Assembly (NCBI GenBank): GCA_036877525.1
Contig: JAZGTH010000142.1
Coordinates: 310,001 to 374,000, forward strand
Length of the DNA: 64,000 nt
DNA from: Chromobotia macracanthus
Taxonomy: Eukaryota > Chordata > Actinopteri > Cypriniformes > Botiidae
Reading direction: 5' to 3'
The translations under genes and the position numbers were made by a program. The notes under the pieces are model-generated. The model had not been told where the DNA came from. It did not search any database and worked only from the letters and a program-made list of their open reading frames with translations. Positions 23,497 to 34,589 of this stretch are shown piece by piece (within the stretch, counting starts at the first letter, position 1; each line of letters starts with the position of its first letter).

Positions 23497-26400
23497 CTGG
23501 TCACAAACGCCTTCTGTACATTCCTTGATGTGTTTCCAAGTGTTTACTGTCATTCACCCAAAGAGGTCCTTGACTTGGAAATGAGAATACAGGAAGATCA
23601 ATCATTAGAAAAGTCTGATGATCCCCTTATGGATGACCAGGAGTTTCGAAGTGAGACCTTTCAACGCCTTTACCAGTACTTGCAGCATTTCTACAATGGC
23701 CTCAGTTTAGATGGCTTCATGTACAAAGGAGTTGAGGGCACTCATTTTGAATGCCTGCAGATGTTGTTTGTGTACTGTGGGATTATAGACCCTTCCTGGG
23801 CGGAGTTGAGAAATTTTGCCTGGTTCCTCAATTTACAACTGCGAGATTGTGAAAGATCTGTTTTCTGTGATGTTTCCTTAATAGGGGACACGCTGGTGGG
23901 ATTCAAAAATTTTGTTGTTGATTTTATGATTCTCATGGCTAAAGATTTTGCCACACCTTCCCTCAGCATCTCTGACCAGAGCCCAGGGAGACTGTACAGT
24001 GACCTTTCTGGTGCCAGTGAAGAGGATTTGGCTCCCTTTAGGATAAGAAAACTATGGAGATAAGAAAACTTTGTACGAGTCGGAACCGCATCCATATATT
24101 TTCTTTAATGATGACCATGAGTCCATGACATTTATTGGCTTTCATCTTCAACCAAATGCAGAGAATGGGGTTGATGCCATTGATCCATCAACAAACAAAG
24201 TGATCAAAAGAAACATCTTGACCAAAGATCTGTATGAGGGCCTTAATCAACAGAGAGTTCCTTTCAATATCGATTTTGACGAGCTCCCTAGATAGGAAAA
24301 GATTGAGAGACCCTGTAGGGTTTTGGGAATACAGTGGCCTCTTGACCCAGATGAAACATATGAGCTCACTACGGACAACATTTTGAAAATGTTGGCAATT
24401 CACATGCGCTTTCGCTGTGGAATTCCAGTTATAATCATGGGTGAAACTGGATGTGGGAAAACCAGGCTCATCAAATTTCTTTGTGAAATACACAGAAGTG
24501 GAGTTGCCACTGATAACATGAAACTGGTCAAGGTTCATGGAGGTACAAGTTCTGACATGATTTACATGAAAGTGAGAGAGGCAGAGACCATGGCTTCAAG
24601 AAACAAACAAGATTATGGTTTTGACACTGTGTTGTTTTTTGATGAGGCAAACACAACAGAGGCCATTAGCAGCATTAGGGAAATCATCTGTGACAACAGT
24701 GCTGGAGGAGAACATTTGACACCCAACACTGACCTGCAAATCATTGCTGCTTGCAACCCTTACAGGAAACACACAGATGTAATGATCAAGAGATTGGAGT
24801 CAGCTGGTTTGGGATACAGAGTTTGTGCTGAAGAAACAGATGAAAAACTTGGATCAGTTCTGCTCCGTCAGCTTGTATACAGAGTGCAGGCTTTACCACC
24901 AAGCATGATTCCATTAGTTTGGGACTTTGGACAGCTTAATGATCATACTGAGAAAATGTACATCAAGCAAATCGTTGAAAGGGTTGTAGAAACCCATTCC
25001 ATTGATGCAGAATATATCAAATACATTACAGATGTTCTGTCAGCCTCTTAGGTGTATATGCGAACAAGAAAGGATGAATGTAGTTTTGTGAGTCTGAGAG
25101 ATGTAGAGCGCTGCATGCAAGTTTTTGGCTGGTTCTACAAAAACCATCCAATGTTGTTCTCTGAGCTTTGTCAGTTTGAGAATAATCGGATGGCAGCGAG
25201 AAATGAGCAAAAACAGAGAAATACTGATGAAAGAAACCCTATTATATGGTCATTACTTATGGCTGTTGGTGTATGTTATCATGCCAGCTTGGAGGAAAAG
25301 AGAAATACAGAAAGCAAATCTGCAAGTACCTTCCAGAGACCTACAGCCAATTGAAAGTAATGCAGGAAATCTCAGTTGTTCAGGATCTATTTCTTAGCGG
25401 AATTCCATTGGGTAAAAACATTGCTCGAAACAGTGCTTTGAAAGAAAATGTCTTTATGATGGTGGTTTGCATTGAACTGCAAATACCCCTGTTTTTGGTT
25501 GGGAAACCTGGAAGCTCTAAATCCCTGTCTAAAACTCTGGTTGCAGATGGTATGCAAGGCCAAGCAGCCCATTCCGATTTGTTTAAGAAGCTAAAGCAGA
25601 TTCATCTTGTGTCATTTCAGTGCAGTCCTCATTCTACACCAGATGGGATCATTAATACGTTTAAGCAATGTTCTCGTTTTCAGGAGGGCAAAAATCTAGC
25701 AGAGTATGTCTCAGTGGTAGTGCTGGATGAGATAGGCTTGGCTGAAGATTCACCAAAAATGCCCCTGAAAACTTTACATCCATTGCTTGAAGAAGGGTGC
25801 ATAGATGATCAGCCAGTACCCCACAAAGAGGTTGGATTCATAGGTATATCTAATTGGGCTTTGGACCCAGCCAAAATGAATAGAGGAATATTTGTTTCTC
25901 GTGGTGATCCTGATGAAAATTAATTGATTGAGAGCGCAAAAGGAATATGTTCCTCAGATGCCATGATTCTTGAGAGGGTGAGAGATTTCTTCCAGCCATT
26001 TGCCCGTGCTTATCTCAACATGTCTAAGAAACAGAGAAAAGGTTTCTTTGGCCTACAAGATTATTATAGCTTGATTAAGATGATGTTTGCTGTTGTCAAA
26101 GCCTCCAATCAGAAGCTAAGTTCAGAGCAGATTGTAAAGGCTGTGCTTAGAAATTTCAGTGGCAAGGATAATGTGGATGCTGTTTCAGTATTCACCCAGA
26201 GACTAAATATTAAGCCCCAGCTTGAGAGTATCAGTGCCATTGTTCTTGTGGAAGAGAACATCAGAGCCATTGGCCAAGATGAGGAATGTAGATACCTGCT
26301 GGTTCTGACCAAAAACTATGCAGCTCTTCAAATTCTTCAGCAAACATTTTTTTCAGAGCAGTACCAACCAGATATCATCTTTGGCTCAAGTTTCCCAAAA

Positions 26401-27117
26401 GACCAGGAGTATACTCAGATATGTCGTAATGTTAACCGTGTCAAGATTTGTATGGAACTGGTCAAACCATTGTGCTCCTGAACTTGCAGAACTTGTATGA
26501 AAGCTTGTATGATGCTCTCAACCAATATTATGTTTGTCTTGGAGGTCAGAAATATGTGGATTTGAGTCTTGGTACTCACAGAGTCAAATGTAGAGTGCAC
26601 AAAGATTTCAGGCTTGTTGTCATTGAGGAGAAGGAGGTTGTCTACAAGCAATTTCCTATTCCTTTGATCAACAGGTTGGAGAAACATTATCTTGACATCA
26701 ATACTTTACTAAAGAATGAGCAAAAGGAGCTTGTTAAAAAGCTTGAACAAAGGGTTGAACGCTTCATTGCTGCTAAAAACCCGCATTCGGTTACTCCCCA
26801 AGCACGACGTTACCTTCTAGCTGATATTTTCATTGGCTACCACTCAGACACTTGTGCCTCTGTTGTCCTGCAAGTTACGGAACAATTCAAAGGGCAAATG
26901 GAGCTTGCAGATCTGCTCTTAGAGGAGGCTAAATTGATTCTTTTTGAATTGTGCTACACCAGATGCCGTGGTCCGACTAGACTGCTCTGACCTTTCTAAT
27001 GTAGAAAGTGAACACTTGTCAAGGGTGTACTTTGAAGACCAAAAGCACAGCTCGCTTGCTGACTTCATTCTTTCTCATACAAAAGAAGCAGAACTCCACC
27101 ATGCCTGTTTTACAGAG
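23497..27117 (+). pseudogene. rnf213: rnf213 giant exon, AAA+ core, disrupted
   Basis: A single 3,621-bp exon, the hallmark giant exon of RNF213 genes. It spans AAA3 and AAA4, the catalytic hexamer-like units. Visible motifs: Walker A GETGCGKT at 24440-24463, Walker B FFDEAN near 24635-24652, second Walker A GKPGSSKS at 25501-25524, and second Walker B VVVLDEIG near 25713-25736. The catalytic Lys and Asp-Glu are retained in all. Further conserved text includes SFQCSPHSTP, NWALDPAKMNRGIF and YALL-type linker helices. Lesions: 19-bp insertion frameshift near 24060, TAG 24293-24295 (family Trp), TAG 25049-25051 (family Gln), one base lost in the A-run 25296-25299, TAA 25921-25923 (family Glu), one base lost near 26455, and one T gained in 26941-26945. 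Apart from these the codons are very well kept, so decay looks recent. Confidence 0.9.
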
Positions 27118-28367
27118 GTAAAGCTACTGTGTGTGAATGCTAATGTACAGTCAGCTGGTCATTACTGCAAAGTGAGAGACAGTCAGCTTTGAGGGGCTTA
27201 TTTTGCAGTAATGACTGCATTATTCTCCTTATTACACAGCTTCATACCAAATAGAGTTAAACTTAACGTAAACATTAGAAACATAAGAATACCATGAGAA
27301 AAAGTACAATTCAAGACAAAAAAGTTTCTAGCAACAAGACAAATACTGCTTCCATTTTACCGTTTTTTTTTTCCATTTTTATCCGTCTTATGTTATAACA
27401 TATCTGCAGTCCAAGTAATTTGTCTTTTCGTATATCTTAATGGTTCTTTGTACTTTTGTATGTTTTGCTCTTTATGAGGCTTGCTCTTAACTGGAGAGGA
27501 AGTAACTGGAAAGGAATCCTTAACTGGATTTCTGAGATTGAAAAATGTTATGTTCACTTAGTAATTAATACTAATCAATCTGTAAAATTTATTTCTGTAC
27601 ACTTGTGTTTAAAGATATGCTACACTGTATGAATTTTAAGAAGGCATACCGGTAGAAGTGGCTAAGCAACACCCTTATGTATTGTCTAAGCAAACAGCAT
27701 TGTGTTATATTATTTATGCAAAGAACAAATCTGACTATAAACAAAAAGATAAGTTTATAAGATCAGAATAAGCTTTATTGCCAGGTATGTTTGCACATAC
27801 TAGGAATTTGTTTTAGTGACAGAAGCTCCACAGTGCAACAGAATGACATGACAAGACAGATAATTAAAAGAACAATATACAAATATACAGAGAAGATATA
27901 CAAATATACAGAGAAAAATTTGTGCAAAAAAAGCAAATACTCAATATACAACTTAACTAAACTAACATAGATTTATAAATCTGTAAATTTATAAATTTAT
28001 CAAAGGCTCTCGGCGCACCACTAAGCACATTACAATTTATGAAAATTCAAGGGGGGAGAACATAATAAATTGTGAAACCCCAACCCTAATCCCAAAAAAT
28101 AATGATAGAGATTTTTGGCCAAACCACCCAGCACTACTCTCATTTGTTTGACTCCTCATTGTACCATCTCAGGTGTATGTGACTTTCTTTCTTTAGCTAA
28201 ACACAAAACAAATCCTATCCTTGTAGGTCTATACAGTGTAAGAGTAGATGTCCCAAAATGTTGACAAAAGGCACATATAACCATCATAAAGTAATCCATG
28301 ACTCCAGTTGACTAGTAAATATCTTCTGTGGAATGGGACCTTTTCACTTGCAATGTATGTACCATAG

Positions 28368-28443
<76 letters not shown>

Positions 28444-28617
28444 TGTTAATATTGTTAAATATTCATTTGTGTTCAGATGAAGAAAAACAGTCATATATTT
28501 GGGATAGTAGAGTAAATAGGAATTTTCATTTTTTGGTCAACTATATCTTTCAAAAGTTTAGCAAGACCTTACACACATTTAGCAACTTGGCACATGATCT
28601 TTTGTCTAATTCTGTAG
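27118..28617. other. intron with LINE tail and long (TA)n
   Basis: The segment 27770-27960 resembles the reversed 3' end of a fish non-LTR element ('ctttattgccaggtatgttt', then 'ggaatttgttttagtgacag'). The run 28372-28441 is pure TA. The open frame on the minus strand across that run (28312-28494) is an artefact of the microsatellite. The rest is AT-rich without recognised features. Confidence 0.55.
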
Positions 28618-30539
28618 GTGAATACATTTTCAAGACTTCTGACGACAACAGAAATTGACCAGCTACAGGACAAAGTTCAGAACATAGAGCTCATCTCATT
28701 ACAGCTGAGCACTCATTCCTAAAGAAGATAAGGTTTTCCCCACTTTTTACCTTATAATCATAATATGTTATAGCTTGCATATACACTTTCAAAATTATAT
28801 AAATGACAACAGTTTTCTGTATTCAGGAATTGTTTGGAATGCACTACTGGGGACAAGACGCTTATCATCCAAACCGATTGTGATGATTCTCAGAGTTTAA
28901 ATGTCATTGCATCTGCAAAGTGAGTTTTGATGGATCTGGTTGGCAAAACCTCTTTGCTTGATGATTAAAATGAAGCCAGACAGTATAATTTACATTTAAA
29001 ATACATTTTTTAGGTATTCTTCTATGAATGAAATCAACAAATTCAGGAAAGAGGGCAATGCAAAGATTTTTGTGTACTTCATTACTAAACTACCCAGAAT
29101 GGATGATGGAACTTCATATGTTGGATTTCATGGTGGTAAGACAACATATTGATTCCATGAATGGATAGCATTATGTTTGATTTAAACAAATTTAAACATT
29201 AAACATTATTTTTAAGGCCCATGGAAATCAATCCACATTGATGACCTCAGAAAATCTAAAGATATCATCTCTGATATAAAAGCCTTGCAGTGTCTGACTA
29301 TCAGCCAGCTATTTAAAGAGAAATCAGAAGATGAAGGTGCCAATGTATTATTTAAACATTCTTGCCATATTGTGAATGACCTTTAAAGAGTTCATCACTT
29401 TATTTTTAAGAAATTAGTTTAGAAGTCAGAATGAATAAATAGATTCCATTGCTTACAGCTATGGAAGCTGAGGACATGTACACAGAGGCTGAAGAACAAA
29501 AGATGGAAGTGGAGGAAAATACTGTAGGTTACAACTTCACAAATACAACCACAAATATATTCAAAATGTATTGTTGTTGTTAACCTGTTCAGTTTAGTAA
29601 GCTTCTAGCTTCTGTTTCTTGTGGTTTTGGTTGAGGTCTTGGAGAATGTTTTGAACACCTCAGCACTGTTGCGTAGCTGTGTTCAAAGCGCAATTGGTAT
29701 GCTAAGAGACCAGACAGAGACAGGCACCTGTAGCACCAGGAGAGTAGAGATTCTGCTAGCACTCATGACTTGCAGTGAGACTCTTCAAGGTATGTTGTCA
29801 TTTTAAATAGTTTTAATTAGCTTTTGTACAAATTATAACTAACATTTACATATTATATTTCTAGCTGAATTTCTGAAAACTGTAAAGAAACGAATTCATT
29901 TGCTGCTGCTGACGCATGATGAAAACACAATCTCGGCCAAGAGCTGGGTCTACAAGGAAGCACTAAACATTGATGCCTTACATGAGGGTGGAACATTTAG
30001 GTATGTCTGAGAGAGAAAGTGTGCATTCCCCAAAAAGTATAAGTTAACATGGAACCTTATTAGGTACTTGTGGAAGGTACACCACAACTAGTCAATTGGA
30101 GGACTGCTGTCCTGGAAGGCTGCTGTCCTGCAGATATTTGTTCCACACCTGCTTGTAATTTTCAAGTAATCCTGAAGACTTTGATTATCTTGTTGAGGTG
30201 TGTTTGAGTAGAAATAGTGCTAAACTCTGCAGGACAGTGACCCTCCAGGACTGGAGTTGACTGCCTGTGCCTAAAGAGTAGCCCTGTCTACACATTATAC
30301 TTGAAACAAGTTCACTTTTAAATATTTGTTGATGTTTGTTTCTCAGACATGCCCTGTGGAAGCGAGTTCAAGCAGTAATTACTCCTTTCTTGGCACAACT
30401 TGTTTCCATTATTGATCGTGACTGCAATCTTGACCTTTTGCTGGATAGAAACGCATTTGAACTCATTGAAGAAACTGTGGTTGAACATATTTGGAGATGT
30501 CATGTTATTGAATGTTCCTTACACAAGAATGGATAACAA
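28618..30539 (+). pseudogene. rnf213: rnf213 post-AAA exons
   Basis: Exons 28618-28732, 28827-28919, 29014-29135, 29217-29336, 29459-29523, about 29636-29789, 29865-30000 and 30347-30539. They read TFSRLLTTTEIDQLQ, DKTLIIQTDCDD, YSSMNEINKFR, YVGFHGGPWKSIHIDDLRKS, an acidic Glu-rich linker, LLRSCVQSAIGMLRDQ and HALWKRVQAVITPFL, in family order. The first exon has lost about ten bases near 28705 (family reads LQ-QFDTE-HSFLKK), creating a stop at 28720-28722. The last exon has lost one base near 30474, so the true continuation (LNIFGDV, PYTRMDN) is in another frame. The other six are clean with good splice sites. Confidence 0.8.
30050..30285. repeat. dispersed fish repeat
   Basis: Contains 'ctctgcaggacagtgaccctccaggactg' style text (split: ctctgcaggacagtg, ccctccaggactgg) with an inverted partial match at its left side ('ggaggactgctgtcctgga'). 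This matches a very common short interspersed DNA-transposon-like repeat in teleosts. It lies in an rnf213 intron. Confidence 0.5.
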
Positions 30540-30628
30540 GTATGTCATTTTTTGATGTCATGCATCATTTTAACCTCTTGAATGTGGTGTATGTATCTGG
30601 TGTATCTGAAAAGAGACATTTTTAACAG

Positions 30629-31715
30629 CTCAGAGACAATCTTGGTCCAGAACTACATTTCAGTTGACAGAAATATGGGCTGCACCATGCCATTCAGCTG
30701 GAGAATTAAGGATTGCTTAGAAGAGCAATGGGTACATGCTTCACAGCGGGAAGGTATCTTTACCTGACCTCATTTTGTTGCCTGTTTATTTTTCTTGAAC
30801 ATTATTTTTCTGCTTCCTCAGGTGAGCTACAACATGTACAACTCGGTTAAAACAGCTGAAATAAAACTAAAAAATGATAAATGTTGTCTTTGCATGTCTT
30901 TCAACAGAACACACACTAAAACAGTTTGAAGAATTCTTTTGGAGGACCCTCTTGGGCAGGTACATCTCTAAAGCAACCCAAGAGATGCAAATGGAATTTT
31001 TCCACAGGTATCTCCAGGACTTCATCTCCATGACTACGAATGTAACATCAGAAGTGAATCTCAAGGTAGGAATCAGACCCGTAATGTTAATATCAATGTG
31101 TTATTATGATTGAATTAATGTTTTTTTTTTTTTTTTTTACATTTTAGCTCTTTTGTGAAGCTCTTACGTGCTGTGTAAATGAGCTTAGAGATGGTCAGGA
31201 AGCCCATGAGACTGAAGTAATTTCTCTGCCATGGGTTCATGCTGCTTACCATCATTTTAAAAAACGCCTGCAGAACCTTTACAGAATGATTAGTATAGAG
31301 CCCCAGATTGCTCAGATTCTCCTGGATAACAGACATGCCAGAGTGGGCATGGAACTAGTAAGTGCTTTTCTCCACTGCATGGACATTGACTAAATTAGAA
31401 TTTGTATTTTTTAGGGTGATTCAACTATTTTGCATAGGTTATATTAAAACACACTACAAACGTTTTATTATTGTTTATATTAATCTATACATATTACTTT
31501 GGTTACTTCTGTCTGTCTGTTTCTTAGGTGTTAGATGTGTGGGCTGCTGTAGCATGTATTGAATACCTGGAGCCCCAGACTCTAGATGGAGATGCTCAAT
31601 GTCTTGTCTGGATTAGACGTGTAAAGAAGCTACAGGTGCCAGTTGAGTTGGTCTGTTGTAAGGAGAACCAGCGCCACTATGGAGAAAGGAGTCAACAAAT
31701 GATCACCCAAATCCA
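30629..31715 (+). pseudogene. rnf213: rnf213 exons before the RING, intact segment
   Basis: Exons 30629-30753, 30908-31065, 31148-31357 and 31528-31715. Phases agree (127, 285 then 210 and 188 nt counted with the carried bases). They encode VQNYISVDR, MPFSWRIKDCLEEQWV, LLGRYISKATQEMQMEFFHRYLQDFI, LPWVHAAYHHFKKRLQNLYRM and VWAAVACIEYLEPQTLD. These correspond to the helical region upstream of the RING. No lesions are seen. Confidence 0.75.
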
Positions 31716-33588
31716 GTGAGATCTAAAATATTTTCTACTGTCATAAATTTGTAAACTGTTATTTTTTTAAATTTGCATGACTTTTCATTAACAAAATTAT
31801 TTTAGTCATAGTTATTCTGAATGCAAAATCATGCTTCCACTTTTAACCTCTCTGAGCGAGAAGATATAGTCATTTGACATACATTGTACACCATGTATGA
31901 ATGGACACAGTAAAGTAAGAGTCAGCACCACTCTCTGTGGTGGTGGTTTTGTTGTTTATTGCCACACAGACAAATGGGGACTCTAAATCAAGTGGCACTA
32001 AATTAAAGAACATAAACAGCTCTAGCTCTTGTTTACCGATTAAACATTTTTAACCAAAACAAAATTAATGAGATGCTCAGAAATCTACAGAGAGTGGTGC
32101 TTTCTACTAACCTAGTGTGTCTAATACAGCGAACAGATCCTCTGTAGTGTACAGTGCCACATGATGTAATTTACCTGTATTCTTCACTATAAATTAAAAA
32201 AAATCATTAAACAATACAAAGTATATTGAACAAAACAACTGACGAATGACATAAAATACAAGGCAAATCAGTAAAGTTAAAGACAAACTGTAACAGAGAA
32301 ATCACAGTGGAAGCTATTGTAAAGGGATTGTGGCAATCTTTTATACTTGGTCGCAGTGCATGATAGAGAGTAGTGGGGAATGATGTCATCCAGTAACTGA
32401 GATGGACAGATCAAGCGGCCAGTGGCAGGCATCTGATAAAATTAATTTAAAACAGGGAGAGAACACAACAGAACATGGAAGAGAACAAGAACTAGAACGT
32501 AACAGAACGTAACTTGGTTTGCAGTTTAATAATAATATAAGTTAATATTGTAAACTTGTTGCTGAGATGATTATTTTCTACATTATGTAATGTAGATTAT
32601 TTTAAAGCTTCAGGCAACAGTAGTCTAAGTAAGGTAATAAAATAATTTCATTTAATTGACGATTCAAATCAGTATTTCCTGTCCACAAGGTTACTTATTT
32701 GGTAAGCAGCCATGTAATAAGTGGAGTAATTGACAGTCAGTCCTGCAGGGGACTTCTCACTGTTCTGATCAACAAACAATCAATGAACAACCTCAGGGCT
32801 TATTTAGTGTTAATGTTCATTAACATTATGTTTATTGTTTATTTAGTGACTGTTTATTAACACCTACTTAAATATAACTAAACTACAGTGACTGTAAACA
32901 TGGCCCTTTGAGGAACATTGGCCTGATTTCTGTTAAGAGTGTCCAAAAAGTTCCTTTATGTTATAGACTGCTTAATGGCTTTGGGGGAGAGGGAGCCCCT
33001 ATTTTTGTCCCAGCCCCTGTGTACTTTAGTGGCATCCCTGCTTTTAAATGTAAAAAGAAGTGATGATATGATACAATGAATATAATAAACATACAATGAA
33101 AATAATTGATCCCTTATAAAAACAATAAAATATACACTACAAGTCAAGTTTAGGATCACTTGACAAAAATGTATCTTATTATCTTAAAAAAAGTTTAATC
33201 TGAAAGTGTATGTTTCAGTGTTGTAGACAAAAATATAATTATGCCAAAATATGAATTTCTTTTGAAATGTTTGTAAAGTTTTGAAATGGATTACTTGGAC
33301 CAAATAATGAATTAAAAGCAGTTCATTACTAATGTCCAATTAAATGTAATTACCAATGTAATTAAAATGTCCATTACTTTTATCATCGTGGCTGGCATCG
33401 CGTTTATTCTCTTGGATTGTTCATGGAGCACATGCTGTTGGATGTTGGGGACGCGCAGTGGAAACTGAGGCCACTGGTTGTGCAACACACACAGCGTCTG
33501 TCACAAGTAATTTGGCTTACACTCTCTCAATTCAGAATTTTTTTATTATGTTGTTTCTGCATATAATTATTTATCTATTTTCTGAAAG
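31716..33588. other. long intron; at least one exon missing
   Basis: The previous exon ends in phase 2 and the next recognised exon (33589) opens in phase 0, so an exon is lacking. The family has a conserved helical piece (FIEHVLL-like) here. Nothing recognisable was found, and no clear element was identified in the interval. Confidence 0.5.
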
Positions 33589-33921
33589 GTCCTAGAGCAG
33601 GACTCAGACCTTAAAATGAAGCAGATGAAGCGTCTCAGAGCATTTTTAGGTTTCTATAATTTTTTAACCAGACACAGTTTAATACATAGGTAATATTGGA
33701 TAGGGCTAGAAAGAAGTGTGACTGTTTGTTTACCCAGGTTTGGCATTCAGCAGTGTCCAGTGTGCATGGGAGACCCCCAGGATCCTTTTAGTCTGCCTTG
33801 TGACCACATCTACTGCCTGACCTGCATCAAACAGTGGCTGGTGCCTGGTCAGATGCACTGCCCATTGTGTATACAGGAAGTGCCTGATGATTTTGAGCTC
33901 AAGGCCTCTGGAGACAATACA
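33589..33921 (+). pseudogene. rnf213: rnf213 RING-finger exons
   Basis: Exon 33589-33689 (opens VLEQDSDLK) joins exon 33738-33921 in phase through an Arg codon split AG|G before FGIQQ. The spacing from Ser-Asp to the RING start equals the human protein (28 residues). The second exon encodes a complete C3HC4 RING: CPVC-x11-C-D-H-x2-C-x2-C-x13-CPLC (zinc ligands C, C, C, H, C, C, C, C all present), followed by IQEVPDDFELK. The frame is open through both exons. RING fingers recruit E2 enzymes, although in RNF213 the RING is dispensable for some activities and the RZ finger matters more. Confidence 0.85.
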
Positions 33922-34589
33922 GTAATCTTTGCTTTGTCTCACTATCAGTAACACTTTGTCTATCTATCTGACTGTCAATACCAGCAATACTTTGTATAAA
34001 AAAAAAAAAAGAAGCTTTTATCAAAACTTATACAACATATAAATGTCAAAATGTCCAGTTACCCTTTTAAAGTAGTAAAGGCAAATACAATTGTGATATA
34101 CAGTAAACCACATCATATGGGTATAAGTAAATGTATACTGTATTTTTACCCTGTTGCAAAGCAGCTTTACAGAAAATACATTTTAGCGCAAACACTTAAA
34201 ACATAGAAATCAGTATAGTGATAAGAAGAAAAAGCTATAAAAATTTTAAAATACATGGTGGTAATATAAAACACAGTATTAATGTAGCATCACTAACTGT
34301 AAAAATAATACACATATATGGACACAGTGCCGTGTCAAAAAATGCCAATTCCAATGTCACTGCTGACTCAGAAATTTATGAATGGAAAGTTACAGTTCAG
34401 CTTTATGAATGAACTGCACACATGAAGTGACACTGGAGGAATTAAAACACAAATGATGTATCAGGTGTCACATTTGCTGACGGCCAGAGCACATATTTCA
34501 TAAATAATAATGTTCATTGAAATTATTAAACAAATTTTAGGTGTTATAGTGTTTTCTCCTGATGTTTTTATTGTTTACATCATTGTTAG
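33922..34589. other. short interval replacing several exons between RING and C-terminal region
   Basis: In the family about 200 residues lie between the RING and the segment resuming at 34590. Here only 668 bp separate them, with no recognisable exon, and the phases do not match (0 versus 1). A deletion is likely. The sequence is AT-rich with a poly-A run near 34000. Confidence 0.5.

Noticed and set aside
21881..26945. All frameshifts as homopolymer sequencing errors
   Set aside because: Some (A-runs at 21881 and 25296, T-run at 26941) could be, but the eight substitution-type stops, the 19-bp insertion and the missing exons cannot.
23497..27117. Small introns removing the stops in the giant exon
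   Set aside because: Family coding similarity continues on both sides of each stop without a gap, and no GT/AG pair brackets them cleanly.
28312..28494. Minus-strand open frame with a Tyr-Ile repeat
   Set aside because: It is the translation of the (TA)n microsatellite.
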